Shown one piece after another: positions 10,088 through 21,500 of a stretch of DNA of 64,000 nucleotides. The notes beneath the pieces were generated by a model. The model was given only the letters and a program-made list of their open reading frames with translations. It did no database searches and had not been told where the DNA came from. The number at the start of each line of letters is the position of its first letter. Positions within the stretch are counted from its first letter, which is position 1. This DNA comes from Gonatopus flavifemur. Its lineage: Eukaryota; Arthropoda; Insecta; Hymenoptera; Dryinidae. The position numbers and the translations under genes were made by a program. The stretch is taken from assembly GCA_018340375.1 (NCBI GenBank), contig JAFFJZ010000006.1:20838001-20902000 (forward strand), in the 5' to 3' direction.

Positions 10088-13000
10088 GATGGATTTAGAT
10101 CCATGATGGAGAATTGGAAATGCCGATGTAGTCCTAATTCCCACCCAATAAGGTGAAGAAATTGGAGCAGTATTAATGCAGCTATGAAGTCTGGCCAGTA
10201 TGGCAGCTGTCGAATTTTTGCGAATATCATCAACTTTCTGTGGATTTAAAAAAGTATTCTCCTCGATCCAACGATTTTGACGCGGCAAAACTTCAGTACA
10301 AAATAAAATCCCACGATCTTGACAATTTTCCATTAAAATATTCATTATTTGCTTCATAGCTTGAGCAGCATAAATATTTTTGCAAGTTCTTTTAACGCGT
10401 AGTTCCCAAGAAAAGCCTGTATCCTTGGAACATAAAAATACATAGGAGTAATGAAAAATAGTGAAAAAACAAGTAACGTACGAATACACCCGTCACTCAC
10501 ATGCCAAAAACAAAAAAAGTAATCGCGAGGAAAAAGAAAACAGATTTATACGTGTTACAATGAGACCCTGAGGAAGGATTTCCTTTAATTTTTCCATCCC
10601 TCCTTCGACCGAAACGTTTCCGTCTGTCGCGTGGAATATCGAAGCTGCCGATACCAAGTACCACAGCAGCCGAGCAGCATCAGCAGCGGCAGTGGCAACT
10701 ATATAGCGAGAGGTAAAACCGCTCTTCGCTACTGATTTCTATGAACCATGATTTATCGCCTTTCAAAAACTCTACCGCCTCTTCTTCCTCTTCCTTCCTG
10801 TCGTCGTTTCTCTGATCGCACGACGACGTGTTCAATATCTCGTGCATGTACGTGTGTGGTATGTACATCGAAAATCCCCATTCGCCACGTTCTCTCTTTT
10901 CCGTCTATTTTATTTCATATATCCAAGGAAGAAATCCTTGCCAATGACGGTGATGATGATGACGACGATGATGATGATATTAATGGTAACAATAATTAGA
11001 TTCGACGATGGATTAATTAATCACACCAACCACGACGAAGGCCAAACCGTGGGGCAAAGCGATTTCATTGACGATAGGGAAATTTTTATTTCACGAAAGA
11101 AAGAAGGGTCGTTGAGATATCCCAGGTTTTATGAATCTTCCGATGAATTTTCATCCCCTTGTAATCAATCACTGCTGTATTTTTTTCTTATTTTTGTAAC
11201 GCGAGAAGGGACACGGTGTTAGATTCGAAACTTTATGTAAATTTGCTCATTCGCAAAAGGAACTCTGTAATCTATAACCATCGAATTGCGGAGAGTATTT
11301 CGAATGAAAATTTTTTCGCTTTTGCCAGCGCTGTGGGTGGAATATAAATTGATGCGATTGATGCTATAGTTGTCGAGTCTTGGCAGTCTACGTAGAGCCA
11401 ACGTCCATTGACACATAGCAATGTCATCAGCTCAGTATTTGTTCAAACTATCGCTCATCTTTGACCTGAAAATACATCATCGTCATTTCATTATTGCGCT
11501 GAGAAATTGTCAATGAGTTAGTTTGCTGTCATGGAATTTAGAATTTTCTCGATCAAGTGTCGATTCCTTTCACGGTTTCGTCCAAATCAAGCAAGAGACC
11601 CACAATCATTCCCCGCGAATAAACTAATTTGAAATTCCGCAATAATACTTGACCGCGATTTCTTGAAACAAAATTCAGAATTCAAGAGAAAAGAAGAAAT
11701 CCATCTCTCGAAGTCACTTTGAATTTCAAACGAGGTCCAAAGATATGTAACCCGAGACTATCGGCGGACAACCTATATTTTCCCAAGTCAACTTGATAGT
11801 TTAAAATTCAAAGTGACGCTGTAGTAATGGCGGTGGGTTTTGTTCGTCGAGGAACGAATACGTACCTTGTTATTCGTTAAAATAGTCTGCAATTTCATTT
11901 GGTTGTATTTGGAATTGGAATTCGAAAGGTTTTTCCACATGCGTGTTGTAACGGAGTAGTAGTAGCAGCAGCAGCAGTCGAGGATGTATCCTCGGCTACT
12001 ACTCCGTTAGGTAAACGTCAGGACATTTGCATCTAAAAGAGTTTGCCTGTAGTTTGTATGAAAATTCAAAATGAAACAGTATCTTATATTATATTCTTCT
12101 CTTTTTTTCTCGCGTCCTTTATGTATCCACACGTACACATCCGTAGCCATTTCATTGGGAGGATATAATAAATTTTTATTATTGAAATACTTTGACACAT
12201 AAAATTTCTGTTAGAAGACATTGCCGGGTGTTTTTTTTTCCTTTCTCTGTTGATTCTTGTCTGCATTTATGTACGCTATATTCTGTCTGGTGAATAAAAA
12301 TGCGAAAAGTGATTAGTATATTATAAATATTCACTCACGTAATCGGTAAATAAGCTATTAATCGTTGATTCGATTTTTTAACATTCCTTTCATGAAGTGA
12401 TAACATTTTCTTCTTCTTCGTTAGTTATTACGTTGTTTTATGTATGACTATTTTGTTTTGTTGTCTCACATATTTTATCTACCTTCCCGTTACCTTGAAT
12501 TATGCAGTCGTACGTAATCGATTGTACTTGAAATCATGCGAAATACATCGCGCTTATTAATTTTCCGGTGTGTAATAATTTTTACGTTTGTTTGTTCACA
12601 TTATCGATTTTTGTTTCAGGTAAGTGAGCAATAATTCGTCGCCCTAGGCCGCAAATGTCCACTCGAATGCTAATGACAGACTTGGTAAGTTTGAATCCTG
12701 CCAGATGTATGTCGTTTATTTTATACTTTGAGAACATTTTTTGAAACTTTTTTATGCGAGATGAATCCAGAAGATGTTCTGATTTTCTCAAAAGAGAGAA
12801 GCAAGATGTTCTCCCGTAAAGATACATATTTGAACACCACATTCGATTTGTCGAAGAAAGATACACACAGCATTTCAGATCGCTGTGTATCGAGAACTGA
12901 ACATGCTAAAGGAGGAAGAGATTAATAAATACTTGATTTATGTATTTTCTTTTTATTTGATACCGGAAAAATTTGGAAAAATTTCAACTTTGGAGTAATA

Positions 13001-13158
13001 TTGTGCGTAAAAGTTTACTAAAAACAGGAAGAAATTATTTGCATAGAATTTTTTTACTCTATTATATTTATCTACTTTGATAGTGAACATTTACTTAATA
13101 ATGAGGTTGATAAATATTCATTCGTGTGCAATTTTTGAGGCACTCATCGGTATACGTA
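10088..13158. other. Intergenic, no gene supported
   Basis: A minus-strand frame at 10013-10489 (158 codons) has no motif I recognise and begins inside the transposon end. About 10620-10720 is GC-richer with CAGCAG runs. A GATGATGAC/GACGATGAT microsatellite lies near 10950-10980. At 12620-12684 an acceptor-like TTGTTTCAG and a donor-like GTAAGT bracket 65 bp. The less repetitive, more GC-balanced texture than elsewhere could mean regulatory or untranslated sequence of a neighbouring gene. Confidence 0.35.
11949..12009. repeat. Strong two-part hairpin
   Basis: The outer stem AACGGAGTAGTAG / CTACTACTCCGTT is perfect. The inner stem CGAGGAT / ATCCTCG encloses GT. Between the stems one strand carries an extra CAGCAGCAGCAG run. 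No similar sequence appears elsewhere in the window. Confidence 0.55.
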
Positions 13159-13609
13159 CACTGAGAAAAAAATAAAAGTGCCATTAACCACCACGCGCAG
13201 TTGAAGAATTTATGAATGAATCAACGAATTTTTAGTTGAAATGACTTGGAAATTGTAGACTCAATTACGCCACCTTTCATCGTCTCAAACATATCACTTG
13301 ATTTTATGAACCAATGTGGTGTGTCACAACGTCAACAAATCACAGAAGAAGTTTCATCCAAAATCTCACGCAGTTGAATCAACCTTGCAGGCAATCGATG
13401 CTTCGTTATTTTGTGTCAAATGTATATGGATACTTGACGGGGGGAACTATTTTTCATTGTCCCAATCATTCGCGTAGTTTACTCAACAGAGTCGGCCAAC
13501 CTGGGGAATGATTCAATGCAACCTCCAGAGTTGGTTGAACGTGTTTAACCTCCTGGCGTAATTGAGTCAACTACGTTCTCGTTTAGTTCACTAATGCCTT
13601 TTCTCAGTG
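13159..13609. mobile_element. Foldback element, CACTGAGAAAA ends
   Basis: A 451-bp element with ends CACTGAGAAAAA / TTTTCTCAGTG, flanked by TA on both sides. The interior is rich in AGTTGA/TCAACT words in both orientations. The host sequence outside the TA is near-palindromic (GGTATACG before, GTATACCA after). The frame at 13314-13511 is inside the element and not a gene. Confidence 0.65.
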
Positions 13610-14854
13610 TAGTATACCAAGTACAGAGTGCCTATTGCACCAGCTAACGTACCTTCCGACAGTATCTTCTAAAATTTTGAGTAATCAGTTGGGAGTTGGA
13701 TAGTTTTTCATTTCATCCAATACTGATTCTGCCGCCCCAGGCACAAAAGTGGTTAACTCTCAATTCGTTCGAACGGAAAAAACCGAGAAAAACTATTCCA
13801 CATCAAAATTGTATGATGTAACTGATATTTTGACAATATTAAAGCGGTTTTAGGGCAAATAAGGGAGCCTGTTTTAAATTATTGAAAAAAAAAATCAAAA
13901 TTTTGAATAACAAAAATAAGGAAAAACTGAGTCAAGGGTGTTTGGTGAACGAAAATACCTATCAAAAGAACCGTGACTCGAGTTACGATTTTTTTCCATT
14001 TAACAGCGCTCGAGCATTATGCTATGATAGCTCGCTTTACGAGCGAAGAAACATGTCAACTCGGTATGCGACGTTCATGATAATTACCATATAATTGAAT
14101 TCCAAAACTATGGATTAGATATTTCAAGAAGTAATATTTGAATCAAGTGGAATCAGGTGTATTTCTGCCTTTTTTATGTTCACTTTAACGGTTCAAATCC
14201 ATAAATAATGGCACCTAAGATCTTCATTACGACCATGTCCGAACTGTGCCGAAGCGTACGACCGGATTTACGGCTTTCTTCCTTGGTAAATTGGCTCCGG
14301 GCTCAAGGAGTTTACAAATGAAGGAAATCTTAACTCCGAAGAGATTTTTTCAAATAGTACGAGATATTTGCTCCTCGCTGATTCTACCGAGCGAAAAGAC
14401 CGTAACTCAAATTACGATCTTTTCGTTTGGCAAAGTGGTGACGTTTTCGATGGTTCTTCTCATTTTGATGTGAGTTACAGCTTTCTTCTGATGATGGTCT
14501 AATTTTCAACTCGTTTTCAGAGAAGCAGAATGTTTATTATGCAAAAATTAGGAACGATAACTAATTTCTATTAACACAGTTAAATGCGCCTTGCTTCCCT
14601 GAATCGAATGATATAAAAAACTCATTTTCGAAAAAAATTGAGTCAACAACTTTTTTGCCTGTTACGGCAGGATTAATAATCCGTGGGGTTATCTGTCTGT
14701 CTGTGTTCGGGATAAGTCTAGATCGGGTGGACCAAATTGGTTGAAATTCATAGGGAACCTTTCTCAAACCCCTCTCGAGGGACCCTTCAATTTTTAACAA
14801 AATTGGACAAGTCCTTCTATTTTTTAAATATTTTTTTCTCGAAAAATAGGTGAT
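13610..14854. other. Intergenic, no gene; dispersed repeat fragment near 14640-14800
   Basis: No coding motif. About 14640-14800 (TTGCCTGTTACGGCAGG, then TCTGTCTGTCTGTG and CCCTCTCGAGGGACCC) looks like a repeat fragment. The two TTACGAGCG/GTAACTC patches near 13970-14050 and 14390-14420 resemble each other weakly. Confidence 0.35.
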
Positions 14855-14936
14855 CTCGGAGAAAATTTTCTCCGTTGTATATATGTATATATAACGGAGA
14901 AAATTTTCTCCGTTGTATATATGTATATATAAGTTA
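14855..14936. repeat. Direct duplication of a GGAGAAAATTTTCTCC unit
   Basis: GGAGAAAATTTTCTCCG followed by TTGTATATATGTATATATAA occurs twice in tandem (period about 41 bp), then partly again. The unit is itself a palindrome plus a TA-rich tail. Confidence 0.7.
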
Positions 14937-14989
14937 TTTTCTCCGCAGTCTTTGAATATTCGTTATTTTGGCTTGAATCGATGGATTAT

Positions 14990-15430
14990 CATGAAACATG
15001 AGTTTTAGGGGTTTCAAGGGCGAGGGATCCACATTTGAAGCGAAAAAAAATGAATTCAGAATAGCGGATCTATCATGGTGGACGTGAATTTAGTAGTTTT
15101 TGCATTTATGGATAGACTTTCATAAGACATAGGTGCTAGGGGTTTTCAAGTGCGCCGAATCCAAATCTGAAGTCATAAATGAATTCAAGATGGCGGATCC
15201 AATATGGCGGACGTGTATTTAATTGTTTTTCCTTTTATAGACAGATTTTCATAAAACATGGGTTTTGTGGCCGTTGAATCCAAACCTAAAGTGAAATCAA
15301 AAACAAATCCAAGATGGCGGATCCAATATGGTGGACGTGAATTGAGTCGTTTTGGGATTCACTAACAGATCATGATGGAATATGGGTTCTAGGAGGCCTT
15401 TTGAGGGCGCTGTATCCAAATTCAGACTGT
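14990..15430. repeat. Degenerate tandem repeat with GATGGCGGATCC motif
   Basis: Three to four units of about 115-130 bp. Each contains a GGATCCAATATGGYGGACGTG-like block, preceded by AAATGAATTCAAGATGGC and followed by TTTCATAAAACATGGGTTT-like sequence. Units have diverged by point changes. No coding sequence. Confidence 0.65.
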
Positions 15431-15549
15431 CCAAATACTGTCTCAGAACTTTTGTGAACATGTGAGAGCACGATAAGTGTCTTTTTATGTATCCTCAGAT
15501 ACGTAAATAATATAAGACTTCCGGAAAATAATTGACATTCTATTCTTGA

Positions 15550-15660
15550 ACAGCGAGCGAAGCGAGCACATGTCGTATAAGAACTGTCCAAAATGAGCGA
15601 AGCGAATTTTGGGACGGGTTGAGCTGCTGAGCGAAGCGAAGCAGCTAGGGAGCGCAACCC
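15550..15660. repeat. GCGAAGCGA-rich repeat patch
   Basis: Repeated AGCGAAGCGAGC-type words with self-complementary segments (GCTGCTGAGCGAAGCGAAGCAGC). Probably a transposon terminal or subterminal fragment. Confidence 0.45.
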
Positions 15661-15669
15661 CTTGTTTCT

Positions 15670-18586
15670 TGCTGTATTGAGATAATATGACGGTCATCGT
15701 ATGAGGACGGTTTTTTCTCCACCAAATCACTCAGAATTCAATTTTCAGAATAAAATCTGAAATCTTCGAGAATGATCCTTCTAAACTTTATCTGCGTTTG
15801 TGAAGGGTTCAAGAAATCCTGATCAATTTAATTTCGAGTGATTTTGTTTTAAAAAAACATCCTCAGATAGTATACGGAAAAAAAAGATTAGTTAAAATAA
15901 TTATTCAACTTCGAAGCGCATATGAACCCATCTTTCTCGTTAGAATAACAAACTTTTTTTTCCATGTAACGCTTGTACCTCCAATGATCGGAATGATCAA
16001 GAATCTGTTTTACCGACTATCGATTGAAAAGAAACACGGATATGATCAGTAAATAATTCATCATTTCGTGAGAATTGAGGAATATCATAATCCGATGAAA
16101 CAATTTTGTGCTGAATTTGACCTCTTATCCTCTTCAACGTCGTCCGAATCGCAATAACCGAAGCAGAATACTTCATTATTAAATTGTAAAGTAACGTCAG
16201 TTATCGCCCGACCTAACACAATTACCTGAATCGAATAGAAAAATTCCATTTCAATTTTCCTTATGACAGTTGGCGACGACGGGATTCAATTAAAATTTCA
16301 CTTTTCCACAAACAAACACCTCCAAGACGAAGATTATCACGTAGGTTGTGACGTCCCGAAGGAATCGCGGCAGTCATTAAGGACCTCGCCGACGACGATT
16401 TCGAAAGGAGGCAAGGAGTGGCCGTGGTGAGAGAAGGAAAGTTGCAGCAGGAGACCTAGGTATCGATTTTTTGAGAGAAAAGAAGAGAGAGAGAGAGAGG
16501 GGTAAGAAAGAGGTTGAGACTAACGAGCCCTGCACGTGACGTGAAAATAAGTTGTCTTCGTCCTTGTCGTTGCTTCTTCGTTTATCCGTCGGTTGGTCCA
16601 AGTCTTGAAATCACTGAGTGATCATCGTCACAAAGTAGTGTATCCGTCGAAGATCCAAACGCACACGGAGATGACGAGGAGGATGATGTCGGCTCATTAA
16701 TAAACCTCGTAATGGGAGGAGAAAAATTCGTGGCCGTTACTCTATACTCCAAGAACTAAATGTCTCTCCTCCCTCTCTCAAAGATTATAAGAAGATCCTG
16801 CTAAGACTGAACTCGACTCGACCGGTAATAAAACGCAAGTGGGTTAATCCATCACTGATATGGGCTTTGGGTATATTAATGATCGCTCGGGTCACGCCTT
16901 AACTTGCGAAACGAGTAGATTCATTTATCACATAAAACTCTGTAACAAAATGGATTCGATATACCGCTAGGACTATCACGCATCGATCGATGGAATATCT
17001 TTGAAATGCGAATTCTCTAACTTACATTTCTCCCAATATGGTACGTCATGAGTGGTACTCGAAACCAACTATTCCCAAGGTACAAATTCATCGTTCGCGA
17101 TTCATCAAAATTATTATAAGAGAGGGAGAGCTTACGGAAGCACCGCTTCTCGTTGTAAAGTTTGAAATGTTTGCATAATATTATTACTTGCCGACGTGCG
17201 TCGACCTTATAACAACTATAGTTGTTGCCATGTTTCCGTTTTCTTGTTGTTCCGTTAACTCAGTTTCTGTTCTTTTATTTCGGTGATAGAGATTCAAATG
17301 TATGAAATTCAGTTCCTTGGAAAATTCCATCGACTAGACATTTCTCTTCCGCCTTGGTACAACTGTTCTCTTCTTTTCGTTCATTCGAATTAGTCCGATG
17401 AGCGATAGTTTATCGATATTCATATAAAAAATACTGAGATTCGATGAACAGACTTAGAGACAGCTTTGTGTTCGTGTTGGCCCAAGCCGTGCTTCAAAAG
17501 TCAAGCGGGTGAGATTTTTGATGATCTTTCAGAAGTTCTTCAAGTGACTCATAATGCGCTTCTGACAAGCTTTCGAAAATATCACGAAACCTGCGAGTAC
17601 AAATCTAGGAAAAATTGATCGACCCTGACCTCATTATTTTCCTTCAAATATTCTTCAATAGTCTTATAATTTTCTGAAATGAAATCAAAAGCAGCAGGAG
17701 ATGATCATCGTTTCTTTCAACGATTAATGAATGACTATTTGAAACAACAGCGTCACATCGATATTCAAATTCAGAAGTCATTATCAATGCACCTTCGTTC
17801 ATCGACTTGACAACCGATTTATAAACTAGAGAATGGAATGTTGCTGAAGTTTCAATCATTTATCGAAACGAATTGGTAAACAAAATCTTCAGCTATTGAG
17901 GTCTCCAAATCTTGCAGTGCATTTCTCAAACGATGTAATTAGGGAGGGGATAAACATCGATGATTTCTCAAATTTGATGAGTTTGAATTATCGTTTCGTT
18001 TCAATGAACGATCCAAACTTCAAGGTTATAGAATGAATCTATTTTTGCATGACTCTGCGAATATCCCCAGTAAACGAGTAGTGCAAAATATTGGAGGCAG
18101 TAAACCTTGCGTATCGCGTGAAAATGACAATTTTATCTTGGCGATAATAGATTACGTCGTAATCGTCATCTTCGTCGTTTGTCCAAATTCGACTTGACGG
18201 TAGCGTCAACGACACCTTCTCTACGTCATTGAGATGTTAATTTCGGTTAATCCGCATCCCGGAACACACATTGTTCGGCATTCATTACAATTGTATCTCC
18301 GAGGGCTAACATTGTGAAATCTGTTCTCGATGTTACATAATTATTTCGTGCCGATGTCAATGTTGACGACCACGACGACGATAATGATAATGAATAAATT
18401 CTTTAAATGCTAATCAAAAAAACGTCCAAAACGTGGGAATCGGTGTCCCGTTGGTTCAAATAAAAACACTGGAATCCATCACACGCTTTTCAATCGTAAC
18501 CGAACATCGTACGGGGTTTAATCCAACAGACCGTTTGTAATCGGGGTCATATTCGAAACAATATATGAGCTCAAAGTTCCATCGTT
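15670..18586. other. Long repeat-poor 5' flank of gene 1
   Basis: Unlike most of the window this stretch has no foldbacks I can see and has frequent CG dinucleotides and CGACGACGA-like runs. A purine-rich tract with (GA)n lies at about 16430-16510. A donor-like GCGGGTGAGA follows an ungapped purine/pyrimidine-mixed block at 17510. It may hold the promoter and non-coding first exon of gene 1, but no transcript boundary can be read from sequence. Confidence 0.35.
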
Positions 18587-21500
18587 ATGAATGACACGAG
18601 GTTCGACGTAAACGTGACACGATCCGTCATGGGCTTTTGGGAAAACATTGATTATTTTTGGAACGAGGTGGCCGGTAAGTTGGAAATATATCATATTTCA
18701 TGTGGAATTTATTCAGTGGATCCAGTGAAAATATGCATCGATGTTGCATCATAAGGTTATTGTACGCTTGGAGGGAAAGTTCATGTGAAGCATTATGGAT
18801 TCTAAAATGTGAACATCGAGGAAGAGTTTTATTTCCAAAATATAACGAATTGATTACGAATTTGAAAAGTTGGGATTGTATTGTTGACAATAGTACACTG
18901 GAATTGATTCTATTCGGTTCAAAAAATTTCTGATTATTGAAAGAAAAGTTTAAAAATAGAGTTCAGTGTGAATATTGTGAACGTGACCAACCGTGCATTG
19001 AGGATTTTATTTGCGAGCGAGAAGAGAGAATAGAGCATTTGAGTATTTGAAGCATTTTCTGAAATAGAATGCTCTCTGAATACCACGAATTGTAACAGTA
19101 AAGTCCAAAGTGACAGTAAAATCCAAAGACTCAGATTCAAAATATCTCGGTTGCGATCGAGTGGGTTGAATTGATTAGAATTTTTAGTCTTCGGCATTTT
19201 CGAATTTCAAGTTTAGCTTGAAAATAAATCATATTATTTTCATACAAATCATAGATTTATTTGAGTTTTGAATTTGAACTCTGTCATATTACGAACTCAC
19301 TGCAGAAAGAGAATTTATATTACATAGTCATCAATTTTCACTCCAGCGTACACAGATAGGGGAAAACAATTGATTTTATTCAACATTAGAAACGATTAAC
19401 CGGTCCTTTCTCTTTCAGATCCAAGAACGAAGGATTGGAGTATAATCAATTCTCCTTTTATGTATTTCTCTATGATATCCGCGTACTTATATTTCGTTTT
19501 AAGTTTAGGACCAAAGTATATGGAAAAAAGACCACCCTACAAGCTCACTCAATTTATTAGATTCTATAATTTCTGTCAAATAATTGCTAACGCGTTAATA
19601 GTGTACGCGATAATTGATATGGGCTGGTTTCGGGATAAATTGTACTTGTGTTACCACGGATATCACTATTCTTGGGATCCACAAGCTTTGAGGGCGAGTA
19701 TTTTACAGATATTTTCAATTTCTTGTTATAAAATAGTTCAAAGCACACTTCACAGAATGGTGGTTGATCTTCCTGGAATTGTTCTGAAGTTTGGGTCTTA
19801 TCTTTAGAAAAATCCTGAACTTGACTTGAACTGAATCCGGATTCTGAGAACCCGGGGTTGTACTTCTTTTTCAAATTTTTACTCTATGTAACTGTAGTAG
19901 TTCTGTCAAACTGTGAAAAAATTATGGGGAAGTTTGCACTACAAATAAAAGATTGTCCCTTCGTTTCGAGGGATTATCCCGCATCTTGAGTGCTGAATTT
20001 TTCACAAAGTGATGACAGATTTTCAACTTATTTTCAGTATTCTTAGAATAACATTGATATCATTGTAGGTCGCGGAACTAGGATGGTGGGGTCTCATAAC
20101 GAGACTTCTCGATTTAATTGAGACATGTATATTCGTTTTGAGGAAGAAACAAAATCAAGTTTCATTTTTACATGTCTATCATCATTCCTCAACTCCGTCC
20201 CTGTTGTGGATATTCATGAGATACGTAGCTTTCCCTCCTGGACTCTACTATGGTTTATTGAATTGCAGCATACACGTTATCATGTACACATATTATTTCT
20301 TGAGTACCTTCGGTCCAGGAATACAGAAAAAAATCTACCCTTTCAAACGGTTGATCACCATCTCTCAAATGGTAAGGTTTTTATATTCAATTAATATCAT
20401 TCGATTATGAAACAAACGAAAAATACTCTTCGTATAATGAATGTTTTCGAGTATTTGAAAATTTCATTGTTCTCATGAAAAACTTTTGAATCGGATTTAT
20501 GTATCGATAAATGAAAAGATAAAACGTACTATGGATAGAATCATTATGATGGGAGAATCCTGTGATGGAGTTGCACGATAATGAAGATGCAACTATAATG
20601 AAACAAATAATTGCACTGCAAAGCCAGAAGTTTGACTTCAAGTAACTTTTTCAACGCTTTGAAGTAATTCAGTGAAACAGGTGAAACATTTAGTACGAAG
20701 TGTTGAATCCGTTTTGTTGACACATCAAGGGTGCATATCACCTCGTGTCCATTGAAACACAGGGGTGATTTTCTTGGAACGATTTGAAATAAATTGAAAG
20801 TTTTATGGTCTTCTGATTTTTTTACATTGATCTACAGATCTTGAGGAATAAAAAAAAATTGTATGTATATTAACAAAACAGGGCCGTCGCTGTACATTGT
20901 AAAAAAATTCAAAAAATGTGACTGACTTTTTACAGTGACTTTCGTCTGAATTTTTTATTCATTAAAACTTATCTGAAAATTCAGAAAAAAATTTCAGTTA
21001 CACTTTTTAAATTTTCAGAAGGAATGTTTCCACAGCGGAATTGTTTGATAAAAATATTTGGAGCGAAGGTTTTTTTTCTTTATAAATTCAATCGAATATC
21101 GGCCCTGAAATCGGTCATTTTCAATCAATCACACATTCGTCATCATACAGTGATTCATTAGGTCTTGGGAAATATTTTTTGATTTTTCAACCAAATTCAG
21201 AATTGTGATGTTTAAAAAGTAATTTCACGGTTCCAAAGTGCTTGGAAATAAAGTCCGATCCGATTTACAGTGTAAAGAAGGACAATCGTGATACATTCGA
21301 AGGCCTAGATGCATAAAAATTCCTTTTGAAGCTTGGTCTTTGGAAATGTCTTAATTTTTCGAAGATGCTGCGGGGCTTGCACATATATCTTATAATATTT
21401 GAATGTCCTCCATCCTTGAGGAGACCAATTCCTCCCAAGAATCCACCTTATTCTAACTTGGAGATTCGAATCGAGCTCGAACTTGTGAGGCACAGTGTGA

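Noticed and set aside
10013..10489. 158-codon minus-strand frame
   Set aside because: Runs into the transposon end and shows no family motif; kept only as a note.
15670..18586. A separate upstream gene
   Set aside because: No frame with conserved motifs; CG-rich patches and donor-like sites fit regulatory or untranslated sequence equally well.
19694..19807. Exon 2 of gene 1 reading on past 19693 to the stop at 19805
   Set aside because: The extension lacks family similarity, and the three paralogues all splice at this codon; a GC donor is the better reading.
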